DNA from: [Clostridium] citroniae WAL-17108
GTDB lineage: Bacteria > Bacillota > Clostridia > Lachnospirales > Lachnospiraceae
NCBI RefSeq assembly: GCF_000233455.1
Contig: NZ_JH376424.1
Coordinates: 171,019 to 235,018 of the forward strand
Direction: 5' to 3'
Length of the DNA stretch: 64,000 nucleotides
This document shows positions 43,423 to 51,155 of the stretch, in pieces. Position 1 is the first letter of the stretch; each line of letters begins with the position of its first letter. The notes under the pieces were generated by a model, which was not told where the DNA came from, ran no database searches, and saw only the letters and a program-made list of their open reading frames with translations. The position numbers and the translations under genes were made by a program.

Positions 43423-44276
43423 TTCCTGTCCCTTTTTGATTTTATTTTATCATTTATTAAAAAATACCGGACAACGATCACTCCCAATATTGCGGTGATC
43501 TCTATAAACACATACACCATGCCCATCTCTGCAGTCCCCTTGCTGCCGCTCCAGCTGTCATTGACAAGATCATCCGTGTACTGGCCGGTGACGTCCCCGC
43601 CATCCGTATCCAGAAGGCGGATGGTGTTCACTGAGATCCGGACAGGGTCCTTCCCTGCAAGCCCCAGCTGTTCCAGCAGTTCCTTCCTGTCCAGCAGCCA
43701 GAGGAAATCCCCCTGTTCCACCGGATAGGTCATACTGGCTGTAACGGTGTCCTGGATCCCGTCCTCCGCGATCCCTGCCCCATATTCCACTTGGAATGAA
43801 TCAATGGTTTCACAGCCGTCCCCGGCCAGTATCACAGGACTCCAGTCCGTTCCTTTCACCCACAGGGTTTCACTGTACACACCGGAGGTAAAAGGAAAAG
43901 GCGATATGCTTGCGTTCACAGGCCTGTATTTGCCGTTTATCCCCTTTTGAAGGTGCAGGATCCCGTGTACATTGTCCCTGTTTTTTGCGGCATAGAAAAT
44001 AAACAGCCGGTTGTTGGCAGTCTGCCAGGCGATCACCTGAAGGGGATCATCAGGGCCGACCTTCCTGGTTTGGGAATCAGTACCGGGGATGTAATCCTGT
44101 AGGGCCGACAGCCTGCCCTCCTCTGTATTCGTATAATGGAATTCCGTGTCATATAAGTTCCATATGACAAAAAGCGCAGCCAGGGCAATGAGGGCCGCGG
44201 CTATGAGACGCGAGCGTTTTATCTGTCTGAGGGATTGCAATTCCTGTTCCTCCTTTGGGGTGGTTTTTTCGGTCAA
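43419..44276 (-). CDS. two-span extracytoplasmic protein coupled to the PBP gene
   Basis: The 285-residue protein has one N-terminal membrane span (LIAAALIALAALFVIW), a roughly 200-residue outside domain with beta-type strands, and a C-terminal span (VYVFIEITAILGVIVVRYF) with a basic tail. No family recognised. The 4-bp overlap with the PBP gene suggests a joint role at the cell wall. Confidence 0.65.
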   Translation of the reverse strand: MTEKTTPKEEQELQSLRQIKRSRLIAAALIALAALFVIWNLYDTEFHYTNTEEGRLSALQDYIPGTDSQTRKVGPDDPLQVIAWQTANNRLFIFYAAKNRDNVHGILHLQKGINGKYRPVNASISPFPFTSGVYSETLWVKGTDWSPVILAGDGCETIDSFQVEYGAGIAEDGIQDTVTASMTYPVEQGDFLWLLDRKELLEQLGLAGKDPVRISVNTIRLLDTDGGDVTGQYTDDLVNDSWSGSKGTAEMGMVYVFIEITAILGVIVVRYFLINDKIKSKRDRN

Positions 44277-44387
44277 GAAGGCAAGCCGCCTTGAACTGTT
44301 ACAATTATACTATATTTACAGAGGCCAAGCTTTAAGTTTTTATTGAGATTTCTGCATGGTAATTTTACAATTCAGGAACGAAAGGGA

Positions 44388-45116
44388 CTACAGTTCCCGG
44401 TTGTCCACAATGAGCATATTCAGCTTTTGCCATTTCTGAAGTTCCTTTTTGGTGATCAGAAGCTGCTGCTTAAAGTTCTCCGTGTGTTCCTGGGGCGTCA
44501 GGGTCACAAGGCACTTAAAGGCGCAGGGCATCAGGTCCGCGCTGGATATACCGCACAGCAGCCCCACGGTGGAATCCCTGATCTCCAATGGGTTGAATAT
44601 ATAAAGCAGATCCTCCTCCAGGGCATTGCACTGGTTTACAAAGGAGAACCGGATGAGCATATCACTGTAAACCACCTTTCCGGTGTAATAGATCTCACTG
44701 CTCCTTCCGGCAGGGGTTACAGCGCTGATGGACAAGGTGGCCTCATAGTTGCCCGGGGCATTTTCCCTTTCATATATATCAATGATCCCATCCTTCAGAC
44801 GTTTGTACCTGCCGTCATAAAAATAAAAATACAGCCGCTTCGCCTGAAAAAAGGGACTTTTAGCAGGAATATGAAATGCTGTCTCCGCTGTTTTGGGAAG
44901 AGCGGGCTGGATATCCATCAGCTGCCCGGGGCTGACCATCAGCACCCGGGCTATCTCACACAGGGTCTCAACATCCAGTGTGATCTCCCCGTTTTCGTAT
45001 TTGCTCACACTTGCACGGCTTTTGTGGATCATGTCCGCCAGCTGCTGCAGGGTCAGTCCCCGGGCCTTCCGGTACATGCGTATCCTGTCGCCTATATGCA
45101 AACTGATCTTGTTCAT
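44388..45116 (-). CDS. XRE-family regulator with C-terminal ligand-type domain
   Basis: The 242-residue protein has an N-terminal Cro/CI helix-turn-helix (LTLQQLADMIHKSRASVSKY, about residues 20-39). A roughly 150-residue mostly beta C-terminal domain (YYTGKVVYSDMLIRFSF) of a type seen in Clostridia regulators follows. It is divergent from a sodium-dependent transporter gene, with a perfect 11-bp dyad between them, so it probably controls that gene and itself. Confidence 0.8.
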   Translation of the reverse strand: MNKISLHIGDRIRMYRKARGLTLQQLADMIHKSRASVSKYENGEITLDVETLCEIARVLMVSPGQLMDIQPALPKTAETAFHIPAKSPFFQAKRLYFYFYDGRYKRLKDGIIDIYERENAPGNYEATLSISAVTPAGRSSEIYYTGKVVYSDMLIRFSFVNQCNALEEDLLYIFNPLEIRDSTVGLLCGISSADLMPCAFKCLVTLTPQEHTENFKQQLLITKKELQKWQKLNMLIVDNREL

Positions 45117-45222
45117 AGTACCTCCTGTGATCTCCTAAAAGTTTCTTTAAAATACACACTTTTGTATATTTCACACATCCAATACAATATCATACATCAT
45201 CTTTCATTAAAATTCTACTAAG

Positions 45223-45250
45223 AATAAACTTTTTGCCTGAAAAGTTTATT
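45223..45250. promoter_or_regulatory. perfect dyad between XRE regulator and NSS transporter
   Basis: AATAAACTTTT (45223-45233) and AAAAGTTTATT (45240-45250) with a 6-bp spacer. Located in the divergent intergenic region, about 107 bp from the regulator start. Likely operator. Confidence 0.55.
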
Positions 45251-45343
45251 TTAGCGAAACATTCTTCTGTTTGATTTATGGGACATTTCTGATAGACTAT
45301 AGCATGTTTGAATTTTATAACATATGAAAAATGGGGGAGTTTT

Positions 45344-46759
45344 ATGGACACCAAAAAGAAAAGCAGTTTCAGCGGTTCGATCGGATTTGTATTATCTGCG
45401 GCAGGAAGTGCGGTGGGCGTTGGAAATATATGGCGCTTTCCTTACCTGGCCGCAAAGGACGGGGGCGGGCTGTTCCTTATCATATATTTTGTGCTGGTAC
45501 TGACCTTTGGATTTACCCTTCTTACCACAGATGTGGCCATTGGAAGAAAGACAAAGCAGAATGCCCTCAAGGCATTTGGCACCATCAACAAAAAATGGAA
45601 CTTCCTGGGATATCTTACCTTTCTTGTGCCGGCACTGATTATGACCTACTATTCCGTGATTGGTGGGTGGGTCACAAAGTATATTGTGGCTTATCTCACT
45701 GCCAGCGGTTCAGAAGCGGCACAGGACGGTTATTTTACTTCCTTTATCACGTCCAAGGCATCACCGGTGGTTTTTATGCTGATCTTTTTGGCAGCCACTG
45801 CCTTTATCGTGTACCGGGGCGTGGAAAAAGGAATTGAACAGTTTTCCAGGATCATCATGCCTGGACTGATCTTCATGATCATGGGCATTGCGTTTTTCTC
45901 CCTTACCCTTAAATATACGGATGGAAACGGAGTCACACGTACGGGTCTTCAGGGACTGGGGGTGTATATCATCCCCAATCTGGAAGGGATCACTTTTAAG
46001 CGTTTCCTGGAGATCCTTCTGGATGCCATGAGCCAGCTGTTCTTTTCATTGAGTGTTTCCATGGGCATCATGATCACATATGGCTCCTATGTGAAAAAAG
46101 AGGTTAATCTGAACCGTTCCCTAAGCCAGATTGAATTCTTCGACACAGGAGTTGCGTTCCTGGCAGGACTTATGATCATTCCCGCCGTGTTCGTGTTCTC
46201 CGGCACCGAAGGCATGGTTTCCGGCCCCAGTCTGATGTTTGTTTCTCTTCCAAAGGTCTTTGACGCCATGGGAAAGGCCGGTTCCCTGATCGGTCTTGTG
46301 TTCTTTATCATGGTGGCATTTGCCGCCCTGACCTCCTGTATCTCCATAATGGAGACATTGGTTGCCAACTGCATGGAACTGTTTCACAGATCCCGCCGGC
46401 AGATGAGCCTGACCATCGGCATCCTGTTCGCGGGCGCTGCCGCGGTCATCTGTATGGGATACAATGTATTTTACTTTGAAATGCCTCTGCCAAACGGCCA
46501 GACCGCCCAGCTGCTGGATCTGATGGACTATATCAGCAACAGCTTCCTGATGCCCTTTATCTCACTTTTGACCTGCATCTTTGTGGGCTGGATCATTAAA
46601 CCATCCTGGATCAATGAGGAGATGGAAGTAAATGGAAATGTTTTTAAGCGCAAGAAAATGTACGCATTTATGATACGCTATGTGACACCTGTCATGATGA
46701 CGGTATTGTTTTTACAGTCAGCCGGTATCTTTACCGTGATCCGCGGCTGGTTTGGATGA
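45344..46759 (+). CDS. sodium-dependent transporter, NSS/SNF family
   Basis: The 471-residue membrane protein has about 11 spans. It opens with the family motif AAGSAVGVGNIWRFPYLA (about residues 19-36), whose unwound helix holds sodium and substrate. Bacterial relatives (LeuT, TnaT, MhsT) import amino acids with Na+; the substrate here is not determinable. The start is ATG 45344 with GGGGGAG 4 nt upstream. It lies divergent from the XRE regulator. Confidence 0.9.
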   Translation: MDTKKKSSFSGSIGFVLSAAGSAVGVGNIWRFPYLAAKDGGGLFLIIYFVLVLTFGFTLLTTDVAIGRKTKQNALKAFGTINKKWNFLGYLTFLVPALIMTYYSVIGGWVTKYIVAYLTASGSEAAQDGYFTSFITSKASPVVFMLIFLAATAFIVYRGVEKGIEQFSRIIMPGLIFMIMGIAFFSLTLKYTDGNGVTRTGLQGLGVYIIPNLEGITFKRFLEILLDAMSQLFFSLSVSMGIMITYGSYVKKEVNLNRSLSQIEFFDTGVAFLAGLMIIPAVFVFSGTEGMVSGPSLMFVSLPKVFDAMGKAGSLIGLVFFIMVAFAALTSCISIMETLVANCMELFHRSRRQMSLTIGILFAGAAAVICMGYNVFYFEMPLPNGQTAQLLDLMDYISNSFLMPFISLLTCIFVGWIIKPSWINEEMEVNGNVFKRKKMYAFMIRYVTPVMMTVLFLQSAGIFTVIRGWFG

Positions 46760-47033
46760 GAACGGATTGTTTGCCGGGTCTATCTTTTACCGGATCCGGC
46801 GTTTACCGGATCCTTCCCATATGGGGGAAGTACCGGATTAAGACCTTTTCCTTGATCTCATCTTCCGTCACATAGGGATCCGCCCACCCCCGAGCGTCAA
46901 TGGAATGATTCCTGTAAGCGCTGGAAACACGTTTGACTTCATCTTTGCCGCTTGTGTTATAATAACCGGCGGAGATGGAGACACTTACGTTATATGATAG
47001 GATCCACCAGCACAAAGAAAGCGGGGAATGGCA

Positions 47034-47996
47034 ATGAATGTACCAAAAGAAATATATTATGCAGGAGGATGCTTCTGGGGTGTGGAGGAATATTTTTCCA
47101 GGGTTCCAGGTGTCCTTAATACAATCTCCGGCTATGCCAATGGGAATACGAAGGATCCCACCTATGAAGATGTGTGTTCCGGCAGAACGGGATTTGCGGA
47201 AACAGTCCATGTGGTGTATGACCCTGCAGTGGTCACACTGCGTATACTGACACAGCTGTTTTTTAAGATCATTGACCCTGTAAGTGTGGACAGGCAGGGA
47301 AATGACAGGGGAACCCAGTACAGGACAGGCATCTATTATACGGACGAGGAGGACATGGCGGAAATCCTGACCGTCATAGCCGCGGTGCAGAAGGATTATG
47401 AAAAACCCCTGGCAGTGGAGTTTGAAACTCTTAAAAGCTTTTATCCCGCGGAGGATGATCACCAGGACTACCTCAAGGCCCATCCCAACGGCTACTGCCA
47501 TATTGATTTCAGCAGCCTTGACCGCCTAAAGGTGCGCCGGGACGGTACAGTGGGCATTCGCACAGATGTAAATGACCTGAAACAAAAATTGACCCGGGAA
47601 CAGTATGATGTGACCCAGAATTCAGCCACGGAGCGTCCCTTTTCCGGTCAATATTGGGAAACCAGGGAGCCGGGCATCTACGTGGACGTAGTGACCGGGG
47701 AGCCGCTCTTTGTTTCCGATGACAAGTTTGACTCAGGCTGCGGCTGGCCCAGCTTTACAAGGCCCATCCATCCCGGGGCGGTTACGGAACACCATGATGA
47801 CAGCCATGGAATGACCCGTGTGGAGATCCGAAGCCGTGAAGGCGGTTCCCACCTGGGCCATGTGTTTTCCGATGGTCCCATTGAATCGGGAGGACTGCGA
47901 TACTGCATCAACAGCGCCTCCCTTTGTTTTATTCCCTTAAGCCGGATGGAGGCAGAGGGGTATGGGGCTTACAGAGACCTGATCACTTCCTCCTGA
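47034..47996 (+). CDS. msrAB: fused peptide-methionine sulfoxide reductase MsrA-MsrB
   Basis: The 320-residue repair enzyme has an N-terminal MsrA domain (catalytic Cys in [11 protein letters not shown], residues 1-155) and a C-terminal MsrB domain ([11 protein letters not shown]; catalytic Cys in [11 protein letters not shown], about 180-315). It reduces both S- and R-methionine sulfoxide. The zinc CxxC pairs of some MsrB proteins are absent, as in streptococcal fusions. I prefer ATG 47034, 7 nt after GGGG, over ATG 47028. There is no signal peptide, so it is cytoplasmic. It is convergent with prfH, overlapping by 14 bp. Confidence 0.92.
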   Translation: MNVPKEIYYAGGCFWGVEEYFSRVPGVLNTISGYANGNTKDPTYEDVCSGRTGFAETVHVVYDPAVVTLRILTQLFFKIIDPVSVDRQGNDRGTQYRTGIYYTDEEDMAEILTVIAAVQKDYEKPLAVEFETLKSFYPAEDDHQDYLKAHPNGYCHIDFSSLDRLKVRRDGTVGIRTDVNDLKQKLTREQYDVTQNSATERPFSGQYWETREPGIYVDVVTGEPLFVSDDKFDSGCGWPSFTRPIHPGAVTEHHDDSHGMTRVEIRSREGGSHLGHVFSDGPIESGGLRYCINSASLCFIPLSRMEAEGYGAYRDLITSS

Positions 47997-48573
47997 TGAA
48001 CTTCATGCCTTCGTAAATGCGCACCGGATTTCCACGTTCCAGGCGGGTGTGTTCCAGCCACGCCAGTTCCTTTTCCTTCTGCCTGTTTTCCAGGTTCTTT
48101 TCTGAAAGGATATCACACAGGCGGTTTATGGCCAGCTTTTTATTCATGTGCTGGCTCCGGGCCTCTGTGGATACAACCGATATCCCGGTGGGGATATGGA
48201 TAACGCGCACCCCTGTCTCCACCTTATTCACATGCTGTCCGCCCTTTCCTCCGCTGCGGAAGGTTTCAAAGCAAAGCTGCATATCCTCTGCCGCATCCGG
48301 CAGCTGTTCCAGCATGCTCACGTCAATATACCAATTCTTCCGCTTGTGCTCGGGGCGGAATGGGCTTTTGCATACCCAAAGTACGCTGCCCTCCAACTCC
48401 CGCACATCTTCTTCTGTCTCGAACAGAATGGAAGAATACCCACCTGCATTGCGTCCCCGGACACTTTGGATCAGGCGGATATCCGTTCTCTCCCTTTGAA
48501 GCTGTTTGAACAATAATCCCACTGCAAGTTCACATTCCGCCGGGCCCTGCCCGGAACTGATCTGTACTCTCAT
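47983..48573 (-). CDS. prfH: peptide chain release factor-like protein PrfH
   Basis: The 196-residue protein is a short release-factor homologue keeping the peptidyl-tRNA hydrolysis loop ([18 protein letters not shown] in the middle) but lacking the codon-recognition domain of RF1/RF2. Known work on rtcB-prfH pairs shows that PrfH acts on ribosomes whose 16S rRNA decoding centre has been cut by colicin E3-type nucleases, after which RtcB reseals the rRNA. Here it follows rtcB by 8 bp in the same operon, exactly that arrangement. Confidence 0.92.
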   Translation of the reverse strand: MRVQISSGQGPAECELAVGLLFKQLQRERTDIRLIQSVRGRNAGGYSSILFETEEDVRELEGSVLWVCKSPFRPEHKRKNWYIDVSMLEQLPDAAEDMQLCFETFRSGGKGGQHVNKVETGVRVIHIPTGISVVSTEARSQHMNKKLAINRLCDILSEKNLENRQKEKELAWLEHTRLERGNPVRIYEGMKFIRRK

Positions 48574-48581
48574 ACCCTCAC

Positions 48582-49655
48582 CTACCCTTTAAATGTGATC
48601 AGGGGACGCAGTGTGGCTGCCACATGGATCAGTCCGTATTCCTGCAGTGATCCGATCACCTGTTCCACGTTCTTATACGCCTCGGGCGCCTCTGCAAACA
48701 ATAGATTGGTGTCATGGCACACCACCTGGCTTTTATACTTTGTGCTTCGTATGGAATTGCGGTCATACATTCGGTCAATCCTGCTTTTGCAGATACTGCG
48801 TGCCCATTTGCGCCCTGCTCCATGGGAAAGGGAGTTCAGGGATAGGCCTGTGTCCTTTCCGGGCACACACACGTAGGTCAGGCTTCCCCTGGAACCTGGA
48901 ATAACCACGGCCCGGTGTCCGGCTGATACGCTGCCCTTCCTGTGAAGCCATCCCTCTTTGGTCTGCTCCACATAATTGTGGCAGCTGTCCATTAACAGTT
49001 TTACCTGGCTGTCCACACCCAGATGATCCAAAAGCTTGGCCGCTGCCGCCAGCCGGTTGCGCTCTGCCCATAAAAGAGCGTTGTTATGTTCCGCCAGATA
49101 GGCTTCCGCCTCCGGGGTCCCATCCTCCAGCCCTTCTGGTGAATAAAAGCGTGAAAGGATATCCTGTCCATAGCCCCTGGAACCGGAATGGATGAGGAGA
49201 AGGACTTTTCCGTCCATAAGTCCCAGTTTACCTGCTGCAGTTTCGTCATACACCTGGTCCAGGCACTGGAATTCAGCAAAATGATTGCCTGTGCCAATGG
49301 TCCCGAAATCCCGGAAGGGGCATTTTTCCTCATAGGGAATATCACAGGGGATGTCTCCCAACTCCCGTATGGAGTTTAAACGTGTTACCCACTTATCCAT
49401 CCTGAATTTCTTTTGTCTGACCTCCGACTGAAAAAGGCTCATTCCACAGCCAATATCATTCCCGATCAGATGGGGATAAAATCTTCCCTGGCTGAGTACA
49501 GCCATTCCAACCGGTATCTTGCCGGGATGCAGGTCAGGCAGCCCCACTGCCTTTATAACACCGGGCAGCCTGCCCACGCCGCAGAGCTGGTCCTTGGCCG
49601 CCTGCTCCACCCAGTTCTTCTCACTGCTGATCAATATACAATTTTCCTGATTCAA
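48582..49655 (-). CDS. rtcB: RNA 3'-phosphate ligase RtcB (PrfH-associated type)
   Basis: The 357-residue GTP- and Mn-dependent ligase joins 2',3'-cyclic-phosphate and 5'-OH RNA ends. Landmarks are DLHPGKIPVG, GNDIGCGM, GTGNHFAE, HSGSRGYG, the metal-site SCHNYVEQ, GSRGSLTYV and the SHGAGR block with the guanylated histidine. It is shorter than the roughly 400-480 residues of tRNA-type RtcB, fitting the RtcB2 type paired with PrfH. The start is TTG 49655, 9 nt behind AAGGAG. A leader peptide and terminator-like hairpin lie upstream. Confidence 0.92.
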   Translation of the reverse strand: MNQENCILISSEKNWVEQAAKDQLCGVGRLPGVIKAVGLPDLHPGKIPVGMAVLSQGRFYPHLIGNDIGCGMSLFQSEVRQKKFRMDKWVTRLNSIRELGDIPCDIPYEEKCPFRDFGTIGTGNHFAEFQCLDQVYDETAAGKLGLMDGKVLLLIHSGSRGYGQDILSRFYSPEGLEDGTPEAEAYLAEHNNALLWAERNRLAAAAKLLDHLGVDSQVKLLMDSCHNYVEQTKEGWLHRKGSVSAGHRAVVIPGSRGSLTYVCVPGKDTGLSLNSLSHGAGRKWARSICKSRIDRMYDRNSIRSTKYKSQVVCHDTNLLFAEAPEAYKNVEQVIGSLQEYGLIHVAATLRPLITFKG

Positions 49656-49697
49656 ATCTTAATTCTCCTTCATAAGCTGACAGGTAAAAAAGGGTAC

Positions 49698-49721
49698 AAA
49701 AAAACACGACAACAAGCCGTG
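49698..49721 (-). terminator. leader terminator (attenuator) upstream of rtcB
   Basis: On the minus strand CACGGC-TTGTT-GTCGTG is followed by seven T. It lies between promoter and rtcB, 45 nt after the stop of a 12-codon leader, so it can stop transcription before the operon. An AACAAG near the end of the leader could pair with CTTGTT in the hairpin. Confidence 0.6.
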
Positions 49722-49766
49722 CGTAAAAAAACATATGGTACGCCAGTCCCTGTCTGATCTACACTG

Positions 49767-49805
49767 TTATCTTGTTTTCACCTGATTCATCTGATTTGCC
49801 AACAT
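49767..49805 (-). CDS. 12-residue leader peptide of the rtcB-prfH operon
   Basis: Reads MLANQMNQVKTR then TAA, with an excellent AAAGGAG 8 nt upstream of the ATG. It lies 47 nt downstream of the promoter -10 box and just before the attenuator hairpin. Its size and position fit a translation-sensing leader. Too short for any family test. Confidence 0.5.
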   Translation of the reverse strand: MLANQMNQVKTR

Positions 49806-49858
49806 AACAACCACTCCTTTGCTTATGAAGATCATAAATCTTCTTGATTCTAAAATTT

Positions 49859-49887
49859 ACTATAATGGGAAATATGGAAAATGTCAA
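49859..49887 (-). promoter_or_regulatory. promoter of the rtcB-prfH operon
   Basis: On the minus strand TTGACA (complement of 49882-49887), 17-bp spacer, TATAGT (complement of 49859-49864): a near-consensus sigma-A promoter. The 5' leader is about 200 nt. A small hairpin (49827-49843) is just downstream. No Sigma-54 motif of the type used for enterobacterial rtcBA is seen. Confidence 0.65.
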
Positions 49888-49920
49888 CTATTTTGTTTCA
49901 AAATAGCGATAAGTTAAGGT

Positions 49921-49999
49921 ATCAAAAACCGTAATACGGCGGTATCCAGTCAAAGACGGCATGGATCCGCCCCTTCTGCTGTCGTACATATACCGCCGT
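49921..49999 (-). terminator. terminator of the 38-residue peptide gene
   Basis: ACGGCGGTAT (49936-49945) pairs with ATACCGCCGT (49990-49999); the minus strand continues into GGTTTTTGAT. Confidence 0.6.
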
Positions 50000-50012
50000 T
50001 AAGGCCGTTCGT

Positions 50013-50129
50013 TTACTTACGGTTGCTAAAATACTTGATCAGTTCAATGATGATCACTACGGTAAGTACGGTAATGACTGTATTGACCGGATTCTCAAAT
50101 AGCTTTGAAAAAAATTCACCTGCGTTCAT
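50013..50129 (-). CDS. 38-residue single-span membrane peptide
   Basis: The small gene encodes MNAGEFFSKLFENP followed by one hydrophobic span (VITVLTVVIIIELIKYF) and a basic end (SNRK). GGAG lies 10 nt before the ATG, a good promoter at 50161-50189 and a terminator at 49921-49999, so it is an independent unit. The pattern of short amphipathic start, span and basic end resembles small membrane regulators or type I toxin-like peptides; no antisense RNA is evident, so I leave the function open. Confidence 0.65.
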   Translation of the reverse strand: MNAGEFFSKLFENPVNTVITVLTVVIIIELIKYFSNRK

Positions 50130-50160
50130 GATCCGTTTCTCCATTTGTTTGATGTATCTT

Positions 50161-50189
50161 ATTATAATATAAAAATATCTGTAAGGCAA
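50161..50189 (-). promoter_or_regulatory. promoter of the 38-residue peptide gene
   Basis: On the minus strand TTGCCT (complement of 50184-50189), 17-bp spacer, TATAAT (complement of 50161-50166). Confidence 0.6.
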
Positions 50190-50210
50190 GGCCGCGGGCC
50201 TGTCAATGGT

Positions 50211-51155
50211 TTAGGTTCCCTGTAACCCGGATACCGGTTTCCCCTCCCGGATTACCAGCGGGATCTCCTCTACCCCCGTCAGCCCCTGGCGTCCCACGGT
50301 TATCTGTAAGATCATGGTTTCATCCGTTCCCGGCGGAATCTGTTTGTCAAACACGAAATTTCCCAGACTGTAATAAATATACCTGTCCTTATAGATTTCC
50401 GGCTCCTGCAACACATGGGGATGGGCGCCCACTACAAAGTCCGCCCCAAGGTCAATGGCCTTCTTGGCAATCCGTTCCTGCATATCGCTTTTATACTGCT
50501 GGTATTCAATCCCCCAGTGAAAATACACGATTAAAAAATCACATTGGACAGCGGCGATATCTTCTTCCAGCCCGGAAAAATCCATGGTACTGATATATTG
50601 GACCGTGGGTTTTTCCTCGTGAAAGAAAAAACCTTCCGGGGGAAGGGCGCTGTAGGACAGAACACCTACCCGGATCCCGTTTTTTTCAAAAATATAAGGC
50701 TGTTTCAGGGAAGTATTTTCCGATGCTCCCACATAGGCCAGGCCGCTGTCATCCAGATACTTCATGGTGTCATGAAGCCCGGCGCTCATGTAGTCCATGG
50801 AATGGTTGTTAGCCAGATTTATACAGTCGAATCCGGCCTGTTTTAAAGAAGCGGCATTTTCCCGGTCCGCCCTGAACAGGAAACGCCGGGCCTTGTTGGC
50901 TGCATTTTCATTCTCTGTAATGGGACACTCCAGGTTTGCGATGGTCAGGTCATCCTTCAAAAACCACTGGCGTACATCTCCATAGGGATAGTCATAGCCG
51001 TATTCATCCAGGTATTTCTGTACGCCCCTGGAAAGCATGATATCCCCCACAATAGAAATGGTGACCTCATCCGGTTCCGCCTTAAACCGGATGAAGGCTC
51101 CCATTCCCATGATTAGGGCAAACAGTGTGAAATATAAACGTCTGCGCTTTAACAT
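50211..51155 (-). CDS. CapA-family (poly-gamma-glutamate synthesis-type) metallophosphatase-like protein
   Basis: The 314-residue protein has an N-terminal membrane anchor (LYFTLFALIMGMGAFI) and a CapA calcineurin-like fold. Motifs are GDIMLSRGV, NLECPIT, NLANNHSMDY, VYFHWGIEY and GAHPHVLQ. The family is linked to poly-gamma-glutamate release and to wall polymer handling, but many members are uncharacterised; there are no capB/capC genes here. It is the last gene of a six-gene operon that begins with NADAR, overlapping the DUF3160 gene by 7 bp. Confidence 0.85.
   Translation of the reverse strand: MLKRRRLYFTLFALIMGMGAFIRFKAEPDEVTISIVGDIMLSRGVQKYLDEYGYDYPYGDVRQWFLKDDLTIANLECPITENENAANKARRFLFRADRENAASLKQAGFDCINLANNHSMDYMSAGLHDTMKYLDDSGLAYVGASENTSLKQPYIFEKNGIRVGVLSYSALPPEGFFFHEEKPTVQYISTMDFSGLEEDIAAVQCDFLIVYFHWGIEYQQYKSDMQERIAKKAIDLGADFVVGAHPHVLQEPEIYKDRYIYYSLGNFVFDKQIPPGTDETMILQITVGRQGLTGVEEIPLVIREGKPVSGLQGT

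Noticed and set aside
46803..47501. 232-residue minus-strand frame opposite msrAB
   Set aside because: Antisense to the intact MsrA domain; no family signal.
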